DNA of 18,421 bases from URHD0088 sp041488295. Its GTDB lineage: Bacteria; Pseudomonadota; Alphaproteobacteria; ATCC43930; CGMCC-115725. The position numbers and the translations under genes are program-made. The stretch's first letter is position 1. Every line of letters starts with the position of its first letter. Shown piece after piece: positions 1 through 7,416 of the stretch. The stretch spans positions 1-18,421 of the forward strand of contig JBGPOZ010000075.1 of NCBI GenBank assembly GCA_041488295.1, in the 5' to 3' direction. The notes below the pieces were generated by a model, which saw only the letters and a list, made by a program, of their open reading frames with translations, was not told the origin of the DNA and ran no database searches.

Positions 1-169
1 AATTCGGGCAGTTCCCGGCGGCGTGCCAGGTCGAGCCCGAGGTCAGCTCGTTGCGCTCGATGAGAACCGCATCCGACCAACCCATCTTGGCGAGGTGATA
101 GAGCGCGCTGCAGCCGACGACGCCGCCGCCGATGACGACGACGCGCGCATGTGAGGGAAGATCGGCCAT
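1..169 (-). CDS. FAD-dependent oxidoreductase, dimethylglycine/sarcosine dehydrogenase-like (N-terminal part only)
   Basis: Only the first 56 codons lie in the window; the gene runs off the left edge. The N-terminus has a Rossmann FAD-binding motif, VVVIGGGVVGCSALYHLAK at residues 10-28, followed by an acidic strand end (LIERNE) and the segment TSGSTWHAAGNCPN. That last segment is typical of the DAO-fold enzymes related to dimethylglycine and sarcosine dehydrogenases, where the His of the WHAAG stretch sits at the flavin. These enzymes oxidise N-methyl groups of glycine derivatives, and many carry a C-terminal GcvT-like folate domain, which cannot be seen here. The ATG at 169 is preceded by GAGGA about 8 bases upstream. 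The substrate cannot be assigned from this fragment. It is transcribed divergently from the sensor kinase gene that begins near 387. Confidence 0.85.
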   Translation of the reverse strand, partial: MADLPSHARVVVIGGGVVGCSALYHLAKMGWSDAVLIERNELTSGSTWHAAGNCPN

Positions 170-386
170 GGCGCCATCCTCGCCGGAGCGCCCGCCCTTG
201 GCAACACGGAGCCGCGCTCGGGACCTGGATGCAGGGCGATCGGGTGTGAAACGACAAGGTCTTGAGACGCCGGATGCGGGAGCGTCGTCACGACACCTCA
301 CGAAACTGTGACCCGTCGATCAATCCGCCGTTAAGACCGATCGCTTCATCCTATGACGTTCGGCCGGGTGCGCAAAGGTGGCGGAG

Positions 387-2039
387 ATGCAGGGCTGGCT
401 TCGCGTCATGCAAAATATTCGCCTCGTCGGGAAGATCACGATTCCTGTGAGCGTGATGGCGATTATCACCCTCGGCATCATCGTTTTTGCTGGCCGAAGC
501 CTCAACTCGCTTGCCGAGCAGACACGCGAGATCATCGACGTCACCGCCGCACGCCAGACGCACTCTTTACAGTCGGCCGTTGCCATGGACGGCGTATCTG
601 CGGCCGAAAGGGATGCGCTGCTGGCGACGGACCAACCCCTGCTCGATTATGTGGCGAGCAGTTTCGTGCAGGACATGGATCGATTGAGAGCCAATATCGT
701 CAAGCTCAAAGCACTGGCCCGTTCAAGGGCAGAGACCGAGGCGATCGAGCGTATAGAGGGTGCATTGGAGCGGTATGCCGCTGCGGCCGAGCGCATCTAT
801 TGGTATCTGGTCTACGGGGATGTCGAGGCAGCGCGCGCGCTTTCGAGCGGCGAAGCGCAAGAGGCACGCCTCCTCGCAGCACGATCGATCCACGATCTCG
901 TCGATCAAAGCGCTGAGATGTTGAATGCGGCGAAGGCGTCGGCCAACGCGCTGTACAATCGCACAATGATATGGCTCATCCTCGTCTCGGGGAGCGGCCT
1001 CTTCGCGGCATTGGCGCTCTTGTGGTGGATGATGAGTCGGCTCGTCACACGCCCTCTTGCGGCGATCGCCGGCGCCATGGGCCGGATCAGCGAGGGTGAT
1101 TTGAGCGCCGAGATCTTGGAGGTCGAGCGCCATGATGAAATGGGCGTGCTGGTTCACGCCCTCAGGATCTTCAAGGAACGCACGATCCTCGCCAACGCGC
1201 TCACCGAACAATTGCATGCGCACGTCGCCGAACTCGAGGCGGCAAAGCACCAACTTGAGAGGACCGCGTCCAATCTTGAAACAGCACTGATGGAATCGGC
1301 TGCGGGCAGTCAGGCCAAATCGCAGTTTCTCGCCACGATGAGCCATGAACTCCGTACACCGCTCAACGCCATCATCGGCTTCGCCGACGTTCTGGCGAAT
1401 CAACGTTTCGGCCCGCTGGACAATGGCCGCTATGAAGGTTACGCCGCGATGATCCAGCAGAGCGGCGAGCATCTGCTCGAGCTCATCAATGAGGTGCTCG
1501 ATTTCTCGAAGCTCGATGCGGGACGCCTCGAGCTCGTCGAAGAGCAGGTCGACCTATCCGAGGTGATCCGCCAGTCTCGTCAAATGATCTCGGGGCGGGC
1601 GGAAGAGGCCGGCGTCTCGCTGCATACGGATATTCCACCCGATGTTCCATGGCTCTGGGGGGATCAGCGGCGGATCCGACAGATCTTGCTGAACCTTCTG
1701 TCCAATGCCGTGAAATTCACGCCTAGAGGGGGACAGGTCATCATATCGGTCGTTCGTACCGGCTCTGGGCTGGCTGCTTCCGTGGCCGACACCGGGATCG
1801 GCATTGATCCTAAAGATATCCCGGTGGCGCTCGAACCTTTTCGCCAGATCGACAGCAGCTTCGCCCGCAAACATGCAGGAACCGGATTGGGTCTGCCGCT
1901 GTCGAAACGGTTGGCGGAGTTGCACGGCGCGACGTTCCATCTCGACAGCCGCCTCGGCGTCGGCACCACTGTCACGGTGCTGTTTCCGATCAGTCGCGAG
2001 ATACGCGAATCGCCGCCAGCATCGAGTACCGCCGCCTAG
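387..2039 (+). CDS. Membrane-bound sensor histidine kinase (HAMP, HisKA, HATPase_c)
   Basis: About 550 residues. From the ATG at 387 the order is: a first membrane helix at about 17-36, a periplasmic sensor segment of roughly 155 residues with no family I recognise, a second membrane helix at about 194-216, a HAMP linker at about 217-270, and a coiled coil at about 270-305. The dimerisation/phosphoacceptor helix has MSHELRTPLNAIIGF, with the phosphorylated His near residue 320. The ATPase domain shows the N box (QILLNLLSNAVKFTP), the G1 box (DTGIGI) and the G2 box (GTGLGLPLSK). The HisKA region, with its HLLELINEVLDFSKLDAG stretch, resembles the PleC/DivJ group, but no orthology is claimed. 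There is no receiver domain and no adjacent response regulator, so it is an orphan here. I prefer ATG 387 because AAAGG lies 8 bases upstream; in-frame GTG 378 and ATG 408 are alternatives. Confidence 0.93.
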   Translation: MQGWLRVMQNIRLVGKITIPVSVMAIITLGIIVFAGRSLNSLAEQTREIIDVTAARQTHSLQSAVAMDGVSAAERDALLATDQPLLDYVASSFVQDMDRLRANIVKLKALARSRAETEAIERIEGALERYAAAAERIYWYLVYGDVEAARALSSGEAQEARLLAARSIHDLVDQSAEMLNAAKASANALYNRTMIWLILVSGSGLFAALALLWWMMSRLVTRPLAAIAGAMGRISEGDLSAEILEVERHDEMGVLVHALRIFKERTILANALTEQLHAHVAELEAAKHQLERTASNLETALMESAAGSQAKSQFLATMSHELRTPLNAIIGFADVLANQRFGPLDNGRYEGYAAMIQQSGEHLLELINEVLDFSKLDAGRLELVEEQVDLSEVIRQSRQMISGRAEEAGVSLHTDIPPDVPWLWGDQRRIRQILLNLLSNAVKFTPRGGQVIISVVRTGSGLAASVADTGIGIDPKDIPVALEPFRQIDSSFARKHAGTGLGLPLSKRLAELHGATFHLDSRLGVGTTVTVLFPISREIRESPPASSTAA

Positions 2040-2047
2040 GTACGCTC

Positions 2048-2551
2048 TCACTTCCGGCTCAACTTTCCGTCCCTGAACGTGACGATCTCTTGGGCAAAGC
2101 GGATCGTCATGCCACCCTTTCCGTCGAAGGCGATCGATCGCGGCGCGTTGCAATCGCCGAAGGGCTGGGTGCGCGCCGGTTCCGGCCAATTCGGGGCACG
2201 GAACGAGAGGATGAAATAATGATAGAGGCAGGCCCGGCTCTCGAATTCGCCGATCAGAAAGAGCGCGCCGCTCTCCGCGACGATGCCCGGCGATTCCGGA
2301 TCGTCCCGCATCTCCAGCTTTTCGTCGTTGACGAACAATCCGGAGAAGCAGGAACAGTCGCGGTCATAGACCTCCTTGAGGACGAAATTCCGCCGCGCCT
2401 TGTCGTCGAGGATCTTTGCCTTCGGATCCTGCAGCTGCAAATTGTAGAGCGATTTCGTGAAGAGATCCTTCGCTTGGGCGACGCCGCATCCGAGGATTCC
2501 AACGACGGCAAAGAGACCGAGACCTGCCGCAATTCGCCCGAGACGAGCCAA
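2048..2551 (-). CDS. Small exported protein with four mature cysteines, function unknown
   Basis: 167 residues; I do not recognise the family. The N-terminus is a clear signal peptide: MARLGR, then a hydrophobic stretch, then a likely cleavage after AQA at residue 27. A lipobox-like ILGC with Cys22 lies inside it, but Leu at -2 makes lipidation less likely. The mature part has four cysteines, a CSC pair at residues 66 and 68, Cys108 and Cys134, which could form two disulfides in the periplasm. The only available start is TTG at 2551, because no other start codon occurs upstream in this frame before a stop. AGGG lies 8 bases upstream and overlaps the stop codon of the transporter gene, so translational coupling is likely. 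The 10 bp gap indicates one transcript with the transporter. It may be a periplasmic accessory to that transporter, but that is a guess from position. Confidence 0.75.
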   Translation of the reverse strand: MARLGRIAAGLGLFAVVGILGCGVAQAKDLFTKSLYNLQLQDPKAKILDDKARRNFVLKEVYDRDCSCFSGLFVNDEKLEMRDDPESPGIVAESGALFLIGEFESRACLYHYFILSFRAPNWPEPARTQPFGDCNAPRSIAFDGKGGMTIRFAQEIVTFRDGKLSRK

Positions 2552-2559
2552 CCGGATCG

Positions 2560-2563
2560 CCCT
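2560..2563 (-). promoter_or_regulatory. Ribosome binding site overlapping the upstream stop codon
   Basis: On the minus strand AGGG shares bases with the TAG stop of the transporter gene and sits 8 bases before the TTG start of the small exported protein. This supports the TTG as the true start and suggests that ribosomes ending the transporter frame restart on the next gene. Confidence 0.5.
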
Positions 2564-3857
2564 ATCGCAACGGAGAGAACGCCGTCTCGCGAATCCGCAG
2601 CACGACGACGAAAGTAATGACCGCCGCCGCGATCAGGTAATAGGCCGGCGCCAGAGTGTTGCCGGTCACTTTGATGAGCCACGTCGCGATGAACGGAGCG
2701 AACCCGCCGAAGATCGCCACCGCGATGTTGTAGCCGATCGACAGCGCCGTGTAGCGGATCCGCGTCGGGAAGATTTCGGAATATGCTGCGGGGCATGCGC
2801 CCGAGAAGAACGAGAGGAAGACGATCATGGTGAGCTGAGCCACGAGCGCCAGGGTCGCGCTCCCCGACGACGCCATCATGAAGAGCGGATAGGCCAGCAC
2901 GACATAGCCGCCCGACGAGAGCAACAGAAAGGGCTTGCGGCCGATCCGGTCGGACAGCGCGCCCCAGATCGGGATGAGAATGACGAAGACGACGAGGCAG
3001 GTCGTATTGATCCACAGCGCCGAGCCGGGCGACAGCTTTGCCACCGACACGATGTAGCTCGTCATGTAGATGATCGGGATGTAATAGGCGACGGTGTTGT
3101 GCAAGGTGAGGCCGAACACGGTCAAGGTCTCGCGCGGATATTTCGTGATCGCCTCGGAGAACGGGTGCTTCGAGACCTCGCCATGCTGCTCGATCTCGGT
3201 GTATTTGGGCGTGTCGTCGAGCTTCCAGCGCAGATAGGCGCCGACGGCGCCGATGACGATGCCGAGAATGAACGGAATCCGCCAGCCCCAGGCGACGAGC
3301 GCGTCATGGGTCATCACCTGATTGAGCAAGGCGGCGCTGAGCGAGCCCAGCAGGAATCCGGACCCGACGCTGACCTGTTGCCAGGAGCCGATATAGCCGC
3401 GCTTTCCCTCGGGCGCGAATTCGACGATGTAGGCGGTCGATCCGCCCCATTCGCCGCCGGCGGAGAGGCCCTGCAGCAGCCGGACGACGACGAGCAGAAT
3501 GGGCGCGAGCACGCCGACCTGCCCATAGGTCGGCAGCAGGCCTATCGCCAAGGTCGAGACGCCCATGAGGAAGATGACGGCGCTCAGCGCCTTGCGCCGG
3601 CCATGGCGATCGCCGTAGATGCCGAACAGCACCGAGCCGACCGGCCGCATGACGAAGCCGACGCCGAACACCGCAAAGGTCAGAAGCAGCGATGCGAGCG
3701 GATCGCTCGACGGGAAGAAGAGCTGCGAGATGGTCGAGACGAGATAACCGTAGACGCCGAAATCGTACCATTCGAGTACGTTGCCGATGACCCCGGCGGT
3801 GACCGCCTTGCGGCGCTGACTCTCGGCCCGTTCGCTGGGCATCGCGACTGACGTCAT
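2562..3857 (-). CDS. MFS transporter, metabolite:H+ symporter (MHS) family
   Basis: 431 residues with about 12 hydrophobic segments, the usual length for the MHS family (ProP, KgtP, ShiA and citrate/dicarboxylate carriers). Diagnostic stretches are GNVLEWYDFGVYG at residues 25-37, the loop 2-3 motif GDRHGRRKA at 82-90, LQGLSAGGEWGGS at 128-140, and a second repeat motif GALSDRIGRKP at 299-309. Members import organic acids, betaines or other small zwitterions with protons; the substrate cannot be read from the sequence. The frame stays open 86 codons further upstream, but that extension is arginine-rich non-transporter sequence. ATG 3857 is preceded by AGGGGG at 8 bases and gives the standard N-terminus. 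The gene is divergent from the amidohydrolase at 4151 and cotranscribed with the small exported protein, so import of a substrate for the amidohydrolase is plausible. Confidence 0.92.
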   Translation of the reverse strand: MTSVAMPSERAESQRRKAVTAGVIGNVLEWYDFGVYGYLVSTISQLFFPSSDPLASLLLTFAVFGVGFVMRPVGSVLFGIYGDRHGRRKALSAVIFLMGVSTLAIGLLPTYGQVGVLAPILLVVVRLLQGLSAGGEWGGSTAYIVEFAPEGKRGYIGSWQQVSVGSGFLLGSLSAALLNQVMTHDALVAWGWRIPFILGIVIGAVGAYLRWKLDDTPKYTEIEQHGEVSKHPFSEAITKYPRETLTVFGLTLHNTVAYYIPIIYMTSYIVSVAKLSPGSALWINTTCLVVFVILIPIWGALSDRIGRKPFLLLSSGGYVVLAYPLFMMASSGSATLALVAQLTMIVFLSFFSGACPAAYSEIFPTRIRYTALSIGYNIAVAIFGGFAPFIATWLIKVTGNTLAPAYYLIAAAVITFVVVLRIRETAFSPLR

Positions 3858-4150
3858 GGCTCGATCCCCCCTGGTACGTTTCCCCCGAAATTCGGCTGAC
3901 GCGATTTCACCTGCCGGGTGCACCGCGTTGCTTGTTGTTTCGGCAAAGGCTAACAGCCGGTCCCGAGCGTGTCGAGTGCCGGCGGCAGAGGCAATCGCGC
4001 ACGGTGAGACGCGTGCGCGTCTCCTCTCCCCCCGGGAAGAGGGAATGTTGAGCCTCTCGCCAAATGCGCATCCTCGCACATTCGGGACTTGCGCCCGGCA
4101 CGCCGTCGGGGACACTGCAGGGTTCCGACCGCACGAGGAAAGAGCGTCGC
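3858..4150. promoter_or_regulatory. Divergent intergenic region between transporter and amidohydrolase
   Basis: This 293-base spacer separates two start codons facing away from each other, so it must hold both promoters. At its edges are AGGGGG for the transporter and GAGGAAAGAG for the amidohydrolase. I could not pick convincing -35/-10 boxes. A C-rich then G-rich patch at about 4025-4042 could form a weak hairpin. Extended frames through the spacer exist but have no coding signature. Confidence 0.5.
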
Positions 4151-5377
4151 ATGGATCTCATCCTCCGCAATCTCCGCCTCGCCGACTGGCCTGCTGACGA
4201 GCTTCTCGAGATCGGCGTCGCGGACGGCAGGATCGTCGCGATCGCGCCGCGCCTCGAGGCCGATGCCGAGACATACGATTGGGGCGGCCGCCTCGCCTGC
4301 GCCGGCCTCGTCGAAACCCACATCCATCTCGACAAATCGCGGATCATCGATCGCTGCGCGCCCGAGATCGGCCGCCAATCCAATCAGATCAAGCGCGTGG
4401 CGCCGCTCAAGAAGGATTTTACGATCGAGGATGTGCGCCGACGCGCCGAGGAGACGCTCGTGCAATGCCTCCTCAACGGCACGACGCGGATGCGCACCCA
4501 TGTCGAGGTCGATCCCGCGATCGGCATGCGCGGCTTCGATGCGCTCCAATCCTTGGTCGTCGATTATCGCTGGGCGATCGACATCGCGCTCTGCGTCTTT
4601 CCGCAAGAAGGGCTCACCAACTATCCCGGCACCGACGAGCTCCTGGTCGAAGGCTTGAAGCGCGGGGCGAAGGCGATCGGCGGTGCGCCGCGCTACGACA
4701 CCGACGCACCGGGCCAGATTCGCCGGATCTTCGCGCTCGCCCGCGAATTCGATGTCGATGTCGACATTCATCTCGATTTCGGCAGCACGCCCGAGGCGAT
4801 GGACATTCACCTCGTCGCCGAGCTGACGGAGGCCTACAAGCTCGGCGGGCGCGTCGCGGTCGGGCACATGACGAAGCTCTCGACCATGACGCCGCTTCAG
4901 CTCGCGGCGATGGCGCGGCGTCTTTCCGATGTCGGGATCGCGGTGACGGTGTTGCCGGCGACCGATCTCTTCCTCATGGGGCGCGAGCGCGACTTCGATG
5001 TGCCGCGCGGCGTCGCCGATGCGAATCTTCTCGTCGAGCACGGCGTCAACTGCTCGCTCTCGACCAACAACGTGCTGAACCCCGCGACGCCCTATGGCGA
5101 TTGCTCGCTCATCCGCATCGCCAATCTTCAGGCGAACATCCTGCAGATCAGCCACGTGCCGCGTCTGCGCGATTGCTTTGCCATGGTGACGCAGCGCTCG
5201 GCGCGGCTCCTCAATCTCAAGGATTACGGGCTCGCCATCGGCAATCCCGCTGATATCGTCGTGATCGACGCCCACTCGCCCGAGCAGGCGGTCGCCGAGA
5301 TCCGCCAGCCGCTCGCCGTGTTCAAGCGCGGACGCCGGACGGTCATCCGCCACCCGCCCGAGCTGGTGCGGCCGTAG
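4151..5377 (+). CDS. Cytosine deaminase-like amidohydrolase with substituted catalytic residues
   Basis: 408 residues, amidohydrolase superfamily, CodA/AtzC-like branch. An N-terminal beta-sandwich strand (residues 1-50) is followed by the TIM-barrel HxH metal motif THIHLDK (His57, His59), DIHLD with His207, GHMTK with His239, and the C-terminal NPADIVVIDA strand. Compared from memory with E. coli cytosine deaminase, the HCDE motif reads HLDF (catalytic Glu to Phe210). The metal-ligand Asp-Asp pair reads Asn306-Asn307 in STNNVLNP. It should therefore not be called a cytosine deaminase; hydrolysis of another cyclic amide or C-N bond is more likely. ATG 4151 follows GAGGAAAG. An in-frame start at 4064 would add 29 residues unlike this family. 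The gene faces away from the MHS transporter and converges, with a 33 bp gap, on the Lrp-type regulator. Confidence 0.88.
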   Translation: MDLILRNLRLADWPADELLEIGVADGRIVAIAPRLEADAETYDWGGRLACAGLVETHIHLDKSRIIDRCAPEIGRQSNQIKRVAPLKKDFTIEDVRRRAEETLVQCLLNGTTRMRTHVEVDPAIGMRGFDALQSLVVDYRWAIDIALCVFPQEGLTNYPGTDELLVEGLKRGAKAIGGAPRYDTDAPGQIRRIFALAREFDVDVDIHLDFGSTPEAMDIHLVAELTEAYKLGGRVAVGHMTKLSTMTPLQLAAMARRLSDVGIAVTVLPATDLFLMGRERDFDVPRGVADANLLVEHGVNCSLSTNNVLNPATPYGDCSLIRIANLQANILQISHVPRLRDCFAMVTQRSARLLNLKDYGLAIGNPADIVVIDAHSPEQAVAEIRQPLAVFKRGRRTVIRHPPELVRP

Positions 5378-5410
5378 CTTCATGCTCCGCGGCGAATGGG
5401 GCGGCGCGCC

Positions 5411-5923
5411 TCAGGCTGAGGCCGGCGCCGTCAGCGGCAGCTTCGTCTCGTATTTGACGCGCGCCAGGTTGAAGCTGGTGCGGAAGCGCTTGATGTTGTG
5501 CTCGTTGGCAAGGACGCGGCGCGCGAAGGCGTTGTAGCTCGGCATGTCGGTGCAGGTGACGACGAGTAGGTAATCGACCTCGCCCGAAACGAAGTAGCAT
5601 TGCTGCACCTCGGGCTCGGCTCTGATCTTGCGCTCGAAATTCGCCAGCACGTCTTCGCGCTGGCGGTCGAGCTCGACGCCGACGAAGGCGGTGATGGCGC
5701 GTCCCACCTTGGCCGGATCGACAAGCGCCACATCGCGCGTGATGACGCCGGCGGCGCGCAGCCGGCGCACGCGGCGCAGGCACGGCGGCGGCGAGAGGCC
5801 GACCCGATCGGCGAGCGCGAGATTGGTGATCTGATTGTCCTCCTGGAGGATGTCGAGGATCTTGCGATCGATGCCGTCGAGGGGCACCGTGGGTTCGCTC
5901 GTGTCTCGCTTCATGCTTTCCAT
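5411..5923 (-). CDS. Lrp/AsnC-family transcriptional regulator
   Basis: 170 residues from ATG 5923. The N-terminal winged helix starts with LDGIDRKILDILQEDNQITNLALADRVGLS, with a recognition helix around residues 44-55 (SPPPCLRRVRRL). The RAM (ligand-binding and oligomerisation) domain covers about 75-160, with the typical FVSGEVDYLLVVTCTDMPSYNAF stretch. Proteins of this family bind amino acids or related effectors and usually control the neighbouring divergent gene, here the SHMT-like enzyme at 6048. The start is uncertain: ATG 5914 (with GGAAAG just before it) is nearly as good, while ATG 5959 or beyond would add sequence from the AT-rich spacer with no ribosome site. Confidence 0.92.
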   Translation of the reverse strand: MESMKRDTSEPTVPLDGIDRKILDILQEDNQITNLALADRVGLSPPPCLRRVRRLRAAGVITRDVALVDPAKVGRAITAFVGVELDRQREDVLANFERKIRAEPEVQQCYFVSGEVDYLLVVTCTDMPSYNAFARRVLANEHNIKRFRTSFNLARVKYETKLPLTAPASA

Positions 5924-6047
5924 TCTGTTCGCCACAGGTATCCATCCATATTGCAACATGAAAAAATCGAAATGTGAAAACGAAATTTCTTCTTGCTGAT
6001 TGCGTAGTAACATTTTTGTAGATGGCTTTCAGCAAAAGGAGCGATGG
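5924..6047. promoter_or_regulatory. AT-rich divergent operator/promoter region between Lrp-type regulator and SHMT-like gene
   Basis: This 124-base spacer is conspicuously AT-rich against its surroundings at about 5950-6020. It has A-runs at 5961-5966 and 5977-5980 and the palindrome GAAATTTC at 5982-5989. Such A/T-rich, bendable DNA is what Lrp-family proteins usually bind, so autoregulation and control of the divergent enzyme gene are likely. Precise promoter boxes are not clear. A strong ribosome site, AAAAGGAG at 6034-6041, sits 6 bases before ATG 6048. Confidence 0.5.
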
Positions 6048-7406
6048 ATGACCACGTCGTTGGCCACGCGCAATCTTCCCGAGATTCACGATCGCGACGC
6101 CCTGGCGAAGGCGCGCGCGGTGCTCGACGCCTGCGCCGATGGGCGGGCGATGGGCGAGGCGGTCAAGGCTGCCGTGGCGCGCAACGCGCAGTGGCGCGGC
6201 GAGGAGTGCATCAACCTCCTCGCCCCGGAAGCGCCGACGAGCCCTTCGGTGCGTGCCCTCCTCGCCGCCGAGATCGGCACGCGCGCCGCCGAGGGCCATA
6301 TCGGTCCGGTCAATCGCTGGTTCGCCGGCACGCGCCACATCGACGAGGTCGAGGCGCTGTGCGTCGAGCTGTTGAAGCAATATTTCCGCTGCAACTACGC
6401 CGATCACCGCATGTGCGCGAGCATGATCGGCAACGCTGTCGTCTACACCGCCCTCTCAGAGCCGGGCGACGTCATCATGAGCGCGGCGCAGCCGGTCGGC
6501 GGCCATTCCTCGAACCGATTGGACGGGCCGGCGGGGGCGATGGGCCGCAAGATCGTCGACATCCCCTTCGATCCGCATGAGCTCGTCGTCGATATCGAGA
6601 CGTTCCGCAAGGTGGCGCCGCTGGTGCGGCCGAAGCTCGTCGCGCTGGGCCTCTCGATGACCCTCTTCCCGCAACCCGTCGCCGCGATGAAGGAGGTCAT
6701 CGCCGAGTGGGGCGGCAAGCTCTTTTTCGATGCCGCGCACCAGCTCGGGCTGATCGGCGGGCGGCAGTTCCAGGATCCGCTCAAAGAGGGCGCCGACATC
6801 ATGACGGGATCGGCCGGCAAGACCTTCTCCGGGCCGCAATCGGGCATCATCGTCTGGGACGATCCCGAACTTACCCTTCCGGTGACGACCGCAATCTTCC
6901 CGGTCTGGGCGGCGACGCACCAGGTCAACCGCGTCGCGGCGCTGGCATTGGCGACCGCCGAGGCGATCGCCTTCGGCGAAGCGTTCATGGCGCAGATCGT
7001 GGCGAACGCGCGGGCGCTCGCCAAGGCGCTCGAAGCGCGCGGCATCCCGATGCTCGGAAGCAAGAAGGGCTTTACGACGACCCATCAGGCGATCGCCGAT
7101 GTGCGGGAGTTCGGGCGCGGCCTTGCTTGTGCGCAATCGCTGGAGCGCGCCAACATCATCGTCAACAAGAACCTCGTTCCCGGCGACAAGCCTAGGGATT
7201 GGGATTATCCGGGCGGGTTGCGCATGGGCACGATCGAGGTGACGCGCTTCGGCATGAAGGAGCGCGAGATGGAGGCCATCGCCGACCTCATCGCGCGGAT
7301 CGTCATCCGCCGCGAGGATCCGGCACGGGTGCAGGCGGACGCCGTTGCGCTGCGCCGCGCCTTCCCGACGCTCTATTATTGCTTCGAGAACGGCCTGCCC
7401 GCGTGA
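6048..7406 (+). CDS. Serine hydroxymethyltransferase-like PLP enzyme (fold type I)
   Basis: 452 residues, clearly of SHMT ancestry. Seen in order are TSPSVRALLAAEIGTRAAEG (residues 64-83), RWFAGTRHIDEVE (90-102), the PLP-ring contact DAAHQLG (Asp228, His231), the Schiff-base lysine Lys258 in GSAGKTFSGPQSG, and the carboxylate-binding Arg392 in LRMGTIEVTR. In canonical SHMT the first region reads YAEG and the second RYYGG. Here the first Tyr is Ala80 and the pair of Tyr is Trp91-Phe92, while Glu82 is kept. The folate/serine pocket therefore differs from housekeeping GlyA. Retro-aldol cleavage or C1 transfer on another beta-hydroxy or alpha-substituted amino acid is possible. ATG 6048 has AAAAGGAG 6 bases upstream, which decides the start over the TTG at 6000. 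The divergent Lrp-type gene probably controls it. Confidence 0.85.
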   Translation: MTTSLATRNLPEIHDRDALAKARAVLDACADGRAMGEAVKAAVARNAQWRGEECINLLAPEAPTSPSVRALLAAEIGTRAAEGHIGPVNRWFAGTRHIDEVEALCVELLKQYFRCNYADHRMCASMIGNAVVYTALSEPGDVIMSAAQPVGGHSSNRLDGPAGAMGRKIVDIPFDPHELVVDIETFRKVAPLVRPKLVALGLSMTLFPQPVAAMKEVIAEWGGKLFFDAAHQLGLIGGRQFQDPLKEGADIMTGSAGKTFSGPQSGIIVWDDPELTLPVTTAIFPVWAATHQVNRVAALALATAEAIAFGEAFMAQIVANARALAKALEARGIPMLGSKKGFTTTHQAIADVREFGRGLACAQSLERANIIVNKNLVPGDKPRDWDYPGGLRMGTIEVTRFGMKEREMEAIADLIARIVIRREDPARVQADAVALRRAFPTLYYCFENGLPA

Positions 7407-7416
7407 GCCGCACGGA

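Noticed and set aside
261..386. Promoter boxes such as TTGAGA or TTAAGA/TATGAC before the histidine kinase
   Set aside because: The spacings (no proper -10 at 17 bases, and 15 bases respectively) are poor and the matches are not better than chance.
2457..3851. A plus-strand open frame opposite the MHS transporter
   Set aside because: The translation is dominated by Arg, Asp and Glu and is a shadow of the transporter's hydrophobic codons.
4021..4042. A C-run followed by GGGAAGAGGG that might be a hairpin or terminator
   Set aside because: The stem is short and mismatched, lies between divergent genes and has no T-run.
3858..4115. An 86-codon N-terminal extension of the transporter frame
   Set aside because: The sequence is Arg/Ala-rich and unlike any MHS N-terminus; ATG 3857 has a strong ribosome site and gives the standard length.
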